Source: Alphaproteobacteria bacterium MarineAlpha6_Bin2
GTDB lineage: Bacteria; Pseudomonadota; Alphaproteobacteria; GCA-002720895
Assembly (NCBI GenBank): GCA_002937815.1
Contig: PTKQ01000005.1
Span: 1 to 12,333 of the forward strand
DNA length: 12,333 nucleotides
Direction of reading: 5' to 3'
The translations under genes were made by a program, and so were the position numbers. Below, piece after piece: positions 6,948 to 12,333 of the stretch (the stretch's first letter is position 1; every line of letters begins with the position of its first letter). The notes beneath the pieces were generated by a model. The model was not told the DNA's origin and ran no database searches. It saw nothing but the letters and a program-made list of their open reading frames with translations.

Positions 6948-8315
6948 GTCAAAAATCTTGCCAGGATTCATAATATTTTTTGGGTCTAAACTTTTTTTAA
7001 TCATACGCATTACAGGTAAATTGTCTTTATGTTGCTTGATAAGATATTCTTTCTTATTTATGCCTATGCCATGTTCACCTGTAATAGTACCTTCAAGCTC
7101 TAGAGTTTTTTGAATTAGATTATTGCTAAATTCTCTTATTATTTTGTAATCATCTTTATCATTTGGATTATACACAATAGTGTGATGAAAATTACCATCT
7201 CCAACATGACCGATAATGGGTGCTTGTAAACCATAATTCTTTATTTCCCTTTCTGCAAACATGATACACTCTGCTAATCGTGATATTGGTACGCAAACAT
7301 CTGTTGTATAAATTCTCGAGTTAGGATGAAGCGATTTTACGGAATAATACACTTCGTGCCTTGCTTTCCATATTTTATTTCTTTCTTCAGTAGTTTTTGC
7401 CCATTTGAACGCACTGCCATTATTGTTATTAGAAATTTCCTTTACTAGTTCTATTGATTCCTTGTTAGAGGTTTCACTGCCATGAAATTCAAAAAATAGA
7501 GTTGGTTTTATTTCCATGTTTTCTAATTTTGAATATTTAATACTGATTTCCATTTGATCAGCATTTAGAAGTTCAATTCGAGCAACGGGTATTCCAGTCT
7601 GAATTATTTCTTGAGCAGTAGTCACAGTAGATTCCAGATCAGGATAATGACAAACTGCACTCATAATACTTTCAGCAATAGGAGCTAATCTTAGGTGTAC
7701 TTCAGTGATCACTCCAAGGGTGCCTTCAGAACCAATTAGTAACCCCGTGAGATTATATCCTGCTGATGTTTTTTTAGTTCTAGTTCCTGTTCTAACAATA
7801 TCTCCATTTGGAAGAACAACAGTTAATCCTATAACCATTGTTTTCATAGTTCCATATTTTACAGCCATAGTTCCTGAAGCGGAGGTTGCTGTCATGCCTC
7901 CTATTGATGCATCTGCTCCAGGATCAATGGGAAAAAACAAACCTTGATCTTTGAGATGTTCATTAAGTTGTTTTCGAGTGACACATGCTTCCACACGACA
8001 ATCAAAATCTTCATTATTTACTTCTAGGATTTTATTCATTCTTTCTAGTGATATTGTGATTCCATTTTCATTCCCTAATACATGTCCTTCAAGGGACGTT
8101 CCTGTTCCAAAAGGTATTATGGGAATGGAATTTTCATAACAAATTTTTACTATTTTTGAAACTTCTTCAGTTGTTTCAGGAAAAGCAATCCCTAGAGGCA
8201 AAACAGGATCAAAAATATCTTCTCCTCTAGCATAATTAGCTCTAATCGCTTCTGTGACTGAAAATCTATCTGCTAAAAGAGACTTTAATTCATCTTGAAA
8301 TATATTAGTGTTCAT
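6939..8315 (-). CDS. FAD-binding D-lactate dehydrogenase (cytochrome-type, LDHD/GlcD family)
   Basis: VAO/PCMH-fold flavoenzyme, 458 residues, that oxidises a D-2-hydroxy acid (typically D-lactate) and passes electrons to the respiratory chain rather than NAD. The N-terminal FAD-binding domain shows PFGTGTSLEGH (68-78), DPGADASIGGM (131-141) and GSEGTLGVITE (195-205). The C-terminal FAD-oxidase domain has TTDVCVP (338-344), GHVGDGNFH (369-377), GEHGIG (413-418) and the family ending LDPKNIMNPGKI (443-454). His370, His377 and Glu414 match the metal/substrate site of LDHD-type enzymes. No membrane segment or signal is seen, so it is likely peripheral to the inner membrane. No Shine-Dalgarno is visible before the ATG. 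Its start lies 36 bp from the truncated pckA. D-2-hydroxyglutarate or glycolate oxidation are alternatives, but the PGADASIGGM/SASGT pattern favours D-lactate. Confidence 0.87.
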   Translation of the reverse strand: MNTNIFQDELKSLLADRFSVTEAIRANYARGEDIFDPVLPLGIAFPETTEEVSKIVKICYENSIPIIPFGTGTSLEGHVLGNENGITISLERMNKILEVNNEDFDCRVEACVTRKQLNEHLKDQGLFFPIDPGADASIGGMTATSASGTMAVKYGTMKTMVIGLTVVLPNGDIVRTGTRTKKTSAGYNLTGLLIGSEGTLGVITEVHLRLAPIAESIMSAVCHYPDLESTVTTAQEIIQTGIPVARIELLNADQMEISIKYSKLENMEIKPTLFFEFHGSETSNKESIELVKEISNNNNGSAFKWAKTTEERNKIWKARHEVYYSVKSLHPNSRIYTTDVCVPISRLAECIMFAEREIKNYGLQAPIIGHVGDGNFHHTIVYNPNDKDDYKIIREFSNNLIQKTLELEGTITGEHGIGINKKEYLIKQHKDNLPVMRMIKKSLDPKNIMNPGKIFDLD

Positions 8316-8351
8316 ATCAAAAAAAAATTATTGTACCATGAAGTATAAGAA

Positions 8352-9833
8352 ATGAAAGTTATACGTAATATACCCAACACCCCGCTAGTTGTACACACCG
8401 GACAGTTTACCGGACGTTCCCCAAAGGACCGCTATTTTGTTGAGCAGGAAAAGACCCGCGATAAGGTACAATGGGGTAATACAAATAAACAGATATCATT
8501 TCACCATTATCAATTATTATTTAAAGAAATTAAAAAACAACTCAATAAAGATAGATCTTATCATTTTAAGGGCAACGTGTGTGCTGATAGTAAATATAAC
8601 TACGGTATAAGTCTCCAAACTAAAATTGAATGGTATGTAAAGTTTGCTTCTAACATGTTCCGACAAGATCGATTTACAGATACTCTTGGGAATATCAAAA
8701 TTCTGCACGATCCTCACTTTCATGCTCAACCGCACTTACATGGGATAGATGCACCAAGCTTTATTATTCTTAATCTAGAAGAGTTTATTATTCTTATCGG
8801 TGGAACTGGCTATGCAGGAGAAATTAAGAAGGCTGTTTTTTCTTTGCTTAATTATCATTTACCTGAGCAAGGCGTCCTATCTATGCACTGTTCTGCAAAT
8901 TATGATAAGCAATATGGAACTACTATTTTCTTTGGATTGTCTGGAACCGGCAAAACAACGCTCTCTTCTGAATCAACTAAAACACTAATCGGAGATGATG
9001 AACATGGTTGGACTTCTAATGGAATCTTTAATATTGAAGGAGGATGTTATGCCAAAGTAATTGGTTTAGATAAAGAACAAGAACCAGAAATTTTTCAGGC
9101 AACCCATTCCTCCCAAGCCATTATTGAAAATGTCATGTTTGATGAAAAAGGAAATATTAATTTTAAGGATGACAGTATTACTAAGAATATAAGGTCTTGT
9201 TATTCTCTTTCAGCAATAAAAAATGCATCGGATACTAGTATCGCACCACATCCATCAACTGTTATTATGTTAACGTGTGATGCTTTTGGCGTGCTGCCTC
9301 CTGTGAGCAAATTATCAATAGAACAAACCATCTTTCATTTCATCTCTGGCTATACAGCTAAAATTCCTGGAACAGAAACCGATGTAGATAAACCCATGGC
9401 TACATTTTCAGCTTGTTTTGGAGCTCCTTTTATGCCACGTGCTATCCATGACTATGCTTCACTATTACAAAAGCTTTTAACAATACACCAACCACAGTGC
9501 TGGTTAATCAATACTGGTTGGTGGGGAGGTTCATATGGTATTGGTAAGCGAATGGATCTTTATCTAACAAGAACTATCTTGAATGCATGTATTACTCATA
9601 CTTTTAATGATGATCAGCTCAAGAATAGCAAATACTTTAATTTATCTTTTATAACTTGTCTTGATACCAAAAAATCTATTTCATTGGATCCTGAGGAACA
9701 ATGGCAAGATAAATCAGCTTACCAAAAAACTGCAAAACATTTGGTGGAACTTTTCTCTCAAAATTTATTACAGCTAAAAATTTCTAGTACCTCTCTAATA
9801 AAAAGAGGTCATATAAAAATTAACAATCAGTGA
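8352..9833 (+). CDS. pckA: ATP-type phosphoenolpyruvate carboxykinase, N-terminally shortened
   Basis: Would interconvert oxaloacetate + ATP with PEP + CO2 + ADP in gluconeogenesis. The 493 residues retain FTGRSPKDR (19-27, substrate Arg22), GGTGYAGEIKK (150-160; Tyr154, Lys159), MHCSAN (178-183), P-loop GLSGTGKTT (195-203), metal site DDEHGW (215-220), DAFGVLPPVSKL and the C-terminal FSACFGAPFMP. Family members are usually about 530-540 long. The substrate arginine falls near residue 65 in E. coli but 22 here, so about 40 residues are missing, and an in-frame TAA at 8346-8348 blocks any upstream start. Some usually conserved positions look altered: the Arg-x3-Glu-x-Ala-Trp stretch reads Ser87/Lys91/Glu93/Trp94, and RVSYP reads RSCYS (281-285). 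The first ~140 bases are visibly richer in G+C than the surroundings. It may be functional but divergent, or in early decay. Confidence 0.82.
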   Translation: MKVIRNIPNTPLVVHTGQFTGRSPKDRYFVEQEKTRDKVQWGNTNKQISFHHYQLLFKEIKKQLNKDRSYHFKGNVCADSKYNYGISLQTKIEWYVKFASNMFRQDRFTDTLGNIKILHDPHFHAQPHLHGIDAPSFIILNLEEFIILIGGTGYAGEIKKAVFSLLNYHLPEQGVLSMHCSANYDKQYGTTIFFGLSGTGKTTLSSESTKTLIGDDEHGWTSNGIFNIEGGCYAKVIGLDKEQEPEIFQATHSSQAIIENVMFDEKGNINFKDDSITKNIRSCYSLSAIKNASDTSIAPHPSTVIMLTCDAFGVLPPVSKLSIEQTIFHFISGYTAKIPGTETDVDKPMATFSACFGAPFMPRAIHDYASLLQKLLTIHQPQCWLINTGWWGGSYGIGKRMDLYLTRTILNACITHTFNDDQLKNSKYFNLSFITCLDTKKSISLDPEEQWQDKSAYQKTAKHLVELFSQNLLQLKISSTSLIKRGHIKINNQ

Positions 9834-9924
9834 TTTAGGAAAATTAATTGTTTTTCTACAAATTGTGAGTAAATGCATAAGTATGATAAAACCTATTAGT
9901 ATCTTTTTAATTATTTAATTTTTT

Positions 9925-10926
9925 ATGAAAACTGTAAGCTTAACCTTAGATGAAATATATGATTTAGCAAAACGTACCCTTGCATTTAATGGTTGTGATG
10001 AAACTAATGCTGAATCTGTATCAAGGACAGTTTGTAGAGCTGAAAGAGATGGTTCTATTTCTCATGGATTATTTAGAATACCCGGATATGTAGCATCGTT
10101 AAGAAGTAAAAAAGTGAATGGAAAAGCAAAGCCTAAAATAGAAGAATTAACTCAAAATGCAATCCGTGTTGATGGTGACTATGGTTTTGCCCCAATTGCT
10201 ATAAATACTGGCATACCAGCCCTTGTTAAAATAACCAAAAAATTTGGAGTAGGCGTATTAACAATTACTAATACACATCATTTTGCAGCATTATGGCCTG
10301 AAACAGAAGCATTAGCTGAAGAAGATCTCATAGGTATAGCATGTACAGCTTATAAACCTAGTGTTGCTCCAGCTGGAGCGAAGAAGCCGTTATTTGGTAC
10401 GAATCCCATTTCCTTTGCATGGCCTAGACCAGGCAAAACACCAGCTGTCTATGACATGGCAACTGCTACGATGGCTTTAGGAGAAGTGCAAGTAGCTGCA
10501 AGAGACGGTCATAAAGTTCCTCTTGGAACTGGATTGAATAAAGAGGGAGAGCTAACCACTAATCCTTCCGAGATTGCAAATGGTGGCGTGCTCCTTCCTT
10601 TTGGTGGATATAAAGGATCTGCTATTTCTATGATGATTGAATTACTATCAGCTGGTCTTGTTGGAGATCTATTTAGTTTTGAAGCAAAAGAAGAAGATAA
10701 TAATGATGGTGGACCAGCAAGAGGTGGAGAATTTATTATGTCGATGTCACCAGAATTAATTGCAGGAAAAGACTGGCATGTTCATGCTGAAAAATTTTTT
10801 GAACAAATGCTATCTCTAGACGGCGTTAGACTTCCTGGACAAAGAAGACACACTAACCGATTATCTAATGAACCACGCAATATAAATAAAGAATTAGTTG
10901 AAAAGATTAAAGAATTATTTTCATAA
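9925..10926 (+). CDS. dpkA: Ldh_2-family reductase, probable delta1-piperideine/pyrroline-2-carboxylate reductase
   Basis: NAD(P)H-dependent enzyme of the malate/L-sulfolactate dehydrogenase-like fold, 333 residues. The DpkA branch reduces cyclic imino acids, Pyr2C to L-proline or Pip2C to L-pipecolate, in D-lysine, D-proline or trans-3-hydroxyproline catabolism. Diagnostic segments are ERDGSISHGLFRIPGY (40-55, His47), HHFAALWPE (118-126), SVAPAGAKKPLFGTNP (146-161), LPFGGYKGSA (224-233), GGPARGGEF and VRLPGQRRH near the end. These match, from memory, Pseudomonas DpkA and its annotated relatives rather than malate dehydrogenases. It follows pckA on the same strand after 91 bp with no obvious terminator. 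Only a broken gene follows 11 bp downstream, so it may once have headed a longer operon. No proline or hydroxyproline racemase gene is in the window. Confidence 0.85.
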   Translation: MKTVSLTLDEIYDLAKRTLAFNGCDETNAESVSRTVCRAERDGSISHGLFRIPGYVASLRSKKVNGKAKPKIEELTQNAIRVDGDYGFAPIAINTGIPALVKITKKFGVGVLTITNTHHFAALWPETEALAEEDLIGIACTAYKPSVAPAGAKKPLFGTNPISFAWPRPGKTPAVYDMATATMALGEVQVAARDGHKVPLGTGLNKEGELTTNPSEIANGGVLLPFGGYKGSAISMMIELLSAGLVGDLFSFEAKEEDNNDGGPARGGEFIMSMSPELIAGKDWHVHAEKFFEQMLSLDGVRLPGQRRHTNRLSNEPRNINKELVEKIKELFS

Positions 10927-10937
10927 TAAAAAGATCA

Positions 10938-11282
10938 ATGGAATTTAATCATTTTCTAACAAGTTATATACCTGATCCAAGCATTGGATCTAAATAACAT
11001 TTTAAAAACATGATTGATCGAGCATTACTAGCTGAAAAATTAGGATATGCATCTGTCTCTATTCCTGAACATCATTTGGTTAATTTGCTAATGATGCCAT
11101 CTCCGTTACAAATGGCTGTGAAGTTAGCAACCTTAACATCAAAGATAAATATTGTAACAAGCGTAAGTGTTTTGCCTCTCCATGATATGCGAACATTTGC
11201 TGGGGAAGTTGCAATAGCTTATATATTAACTGAAGGAAGATTAATTCTAGGAGTAGGGCGAGGCGCTTTTGCTTGGTTATGA
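10938..11282 (+). pseudogene. Luciferase-like monooxygenase, 5' fragment with in-frame stop
   Basis: Starting at ATG 10938, MEFNHFLTSYIPDPS is the typical beginning of a bacterial luciferase-like flavin monooxygenase. An in-frame TAA at 10995-10997 interrupts it, and the same frame continues without shift through LAEKLGYASVSIPEHH, SVSVLPLHDMR and GRLILGVGRGAFAW. The homology ends at about 11276 and the frame stops at 11280-11282. Only about 110 of the usual 330-380 residues remain. The stop plus loss of two thirds of the gene leave no doubt that it is dead. It lies 11 bp after the dpkA-like gene and probably belonged to its operon. A downstream ATG at 11010 could make a short peptide, but no functional domain would result. 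Confidence 0.85.
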
Positions 11283-11466
11283 CGGGGAGAATGATTTAGG
11301 ATGCAATCCTGACATCAATAAACAGATTGCAGATTACCTTCCAAATTCTCAGTTAGAAATTTTAGACAATTTAAAACATGCAATTACCCTGGAAGCACCT
11401 CAACTAATTGGAAGTAAAATTAGAAAATTCTTAAATTATTTGAAAAATTATTCTACTCTCGATTAA
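11283..11466 (+). pseudogene. Alpha/beta-hydrolase, 3' fragment
   Basis: Immediately after the monooxygenase fragment, in a different reading frame, comes a clean alpha/beta-hydrolase tail. It begins at about the GENDLGCNP segment, whose Asp is the usual catalytic acid. It continues with ADYLPNSQLEIL and ends with LKHAITLEAP, whose His completes the triad. The nucleophile elbow and the first ~200 residues are absent. A single deletion joining the front of the monooxygenase gene to the end of the hydrolase gene explains the structure; such genes are commonly neighbours in proteobacteria (recollection). The stop at 11464-11466 overlaps the convergent YceI gene by 14 bp, and no start codon with a ribosome-binding site precedes the fragment. 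Confidence 0.78.
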
Positions 11467-12028
11467 GAAACAAATTAGCTTTAAGACGTATTTTATCTCT
11501 TAAGATTAAAGTTGAAGACCATGATCCTTTTCCTAATTCATAGGCAGTTCGAGAAAATTTAAGATCAGTCTTAATTTGCACCCAATCATTGGAAAGATGA
11601 TTGATTTCAATCATCAATGGAATGATATGAACAATATCTTTGATTTGTAATTCTGCATTTATTTGTAACGTATTGGAATTATCTAGGATGTTAAATTTTT
11701 TTGTATCAATGATGATGATTGGAAAATTTGCTTCATCAAAAAAAACGTTACTAAGTAAGAGCTCTTTGTATTTATCGTAGTTTAAATTCATACTATTTAT
11801 TTGAATGGAAAAAAGAGCTCTATTATTTTCTTTGTTTTCTTGATCTATGACCACTGAACCATCAAATTTAGTGAATTGTCCTCTTATTTTATTAGCTAAT
11901 AGAACTGGCAATTCAAACGTGATTTCTGATAATTCTTTATCAAGGATCCAAGTATTTTTAGCAATAATTTTGCTGGAATATAATAAAATTAAAACAGTGC
12001 AAAAGATAAATTTTGCAAACATAGTCAC
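11453..12028 (-). CDS. YceI-family secreted protein, putative periplasmic lipid-binding
   Basis: YceI-like lipocalin-type beta-barrel, 191 residues from a GTG start or 189 from the ATG two codons later. A signal peptide is clear: basic Lys6, hydrophobic stretch to Tyr17, probable cleavage after Ala23 (KIIA/KN), with no lipobox, so the mature protein is periplasmic. The mature part has the family pattern: WILDKELSEITFEL, an IRGQFTKFDGSVVID segment, FFDEANFPIIIIDT and the C-terminal beta strands ending LILRDKIRLKANLFL. The family binds long isoprenoid or fatty-acyl chains, but its role is often unknown. The GTG overlaps the rnhA stop in a GTGA arrangement, so translation is probably coupled to rnhA, which argues for the GTG start. 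It ends inside the hydrolase remnant's tail (14-bp convergent overlap). Confidence 0.85.
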   Translation of the reverse strand: MTMFAKFIFCTVLILLYSSKIIAKNTWILDKELSEITFELPVLLANKIRGQFTKFDGSVVIDQENKENNRALFSIQINSMNLNYDKYKELLLSNVFFDEANFPIIIIDTKKFNILDNSNTLQINAELQIKDIVHIIPLMIEINHLSNDWVQIKTDLKFSRTAYELGKGSWSSTLILRDKIRLKANLFLNRE

Positions 12029-12333
12029 GTATGTTCTTCAATAAATTTTTGAGCTAAGTAATCAGCTTGTTCGTTGCGTTTATGACCTGCATGGCCTTTA
12101 ATCCATTGCCAATTAATGGTATGACGTTGGATTTGTTTATCTAGTTCTATCCATAGATCTTTATTCTTAACTGGTTTTTTTGTTGAAGTTTTCCAACCAT
12201 TCATTTTCCAGTTAACAATCCATGATTCAATTCCATCTTTGACATATTTGCTATCAGTGAAAAGTGAAACATTTGTAGAATTGTCAAAATATGCAAGGGC
12301 TCTGATAGCTGCCATCAGTTCCATTTGATTATT
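12025..12333 (-). CDS. rnhA: Ribonuclease HI, C-terminal two thirds (cut by window edge)
   Basis: Cytoplasmic endonuclease that removes the RNA strand of RNA-DNA hybrids (R-loops, primers). The frame is open to the right edge, giving 102 residues of a protein normally near 150. The first active-site Asp lies outside the window. Visible are Glu5 in NNQMELMAA (E. coli Glu48), Asp27 in LFTDSKYV (Asp70), the basic substrate-binding stretch WKTSTKKPVKNKDLW, WIKGHAGH with the flexible-loop His84 (His124) and Asp91 in NEQADYLA (Asp134). All active-site residues in the visible part are intact. The stop TGA overlaps the following GTG start of the YceI gene by four bases, indicating an operon. The type is bacterial RNase HI with the basic protrusion, not the shorter retroviral-like form. 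Confidence 0.95.
   Translation of the reverse strand, partial: NNQMELMAAIRALAYFDNSTNVSLFTDSKYVKDGIESWIVNWKMNGWKTSTKKPVKNKDLWIELDKQIQRHTINWQWIKGHAGHKRNEQADYLAQKFIEEHT

Noticed and set aside
7705..8139. Two plus-strand open frames inside the D-lactate dehydrogenase gene
   Set aside because: Antisense shadows of the conserved FAD-binding domain; their composition simply mirrors that gene.
8389..8988. Several short open frames overlapping pckA on both strands
   Set aside because: All overlap the pckA frame, which carries continuous family homology; none has its own evidence.
9789..9809. ACCTCT/AGAGGT inverted repeat near the pckA end as a terminator
   Set aside because: It lies inside the coding sequence, has a 9-base loop and no following T-run.
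1..12333. Search for CRISPR arrays, tRNA/rRNA genes, transposases, integrases and toxin-antitoxin pairs
   Set aside because: No direct-repeat array, no cloverleaf-like segment recognised by eye and no mobile-element or defence-protein motif was seen.

Overview
The window is uniformly AT-rich and densely coded. It carries sugar-acid and organic-acid oxidation genes mixed with broken genes. Base composition, gene content and the compact layout suggest a streamlined, AT-rich proteobacterium, most likely a marine alphaproteobacterium. That placement is inferred from gene flavour only; no rRNA or tRNA is present to test it.

Left block (1-4201, + strand): a compact gene set for non-phosphorylative oxidation of a pentose. 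It holds a DHDPS-family protein cut by the window edge (probable 2-keto-3-deoxypentonate dehydratase), an IlvD/Edd aldonate dehydratase matching L-arabinonate dehydratase at every active-site landmark, an SMP-30/gluconolactonase-type lactonase, and a XylB-like SDR aldose 1-dehydrogenase. In reaction order: sugar to lactone (SDR), lactone to aldonate (SMP-30), aldonate to 2-keto-3-deoxy acid (IlvD), then dehydration towards alpha-ketoglutarate semialdehyde (DHDPS family). The final semialdehyde dehydrogenase is not in the window.

Middle block (4202-8315): a 3'-truncated SDR remnant on the minus strand, a PLP enzyme of the D-cysteine desulfhydrase family (+), a RidA-type enamine/imine deaminase (-), a second complete SDR (+) and an FAD-dependent D-lactate dehydrogenase (-). 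Strands alternate, so these genes are probably separate transcription units. The divergent ridA/SDR spacer contains a perfect 16-bp palindrome just before the SDR start.

Right block (8352-12333): an ATP-type PEP carboxykinase lacking about 40 N-terminal residues, a DpkA-like cyclic-imine reductase, and a composite wreck in which the start of a luciferase-like monooxygenase gene (with an in-frame stop) is joined to the tail of an alpha/beta-hydrolase gene. The window ends with rnhA (partial) and a secreted YceI-family protein, translationally coupled on the minus strand.

Three broken or truncated loci (SDR remnant, pckA 5' end, monooxygenase/hydrolase fusion) lie within about 7.3 kb, next to an intact catabolic cluster and beside the housekeeping gene rnhA. 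This looks like a flexible region under gene turnover. I did not find a clearly new defence or mobile system; no CRISPR array, transposase, integrase or RNA gene is visible.
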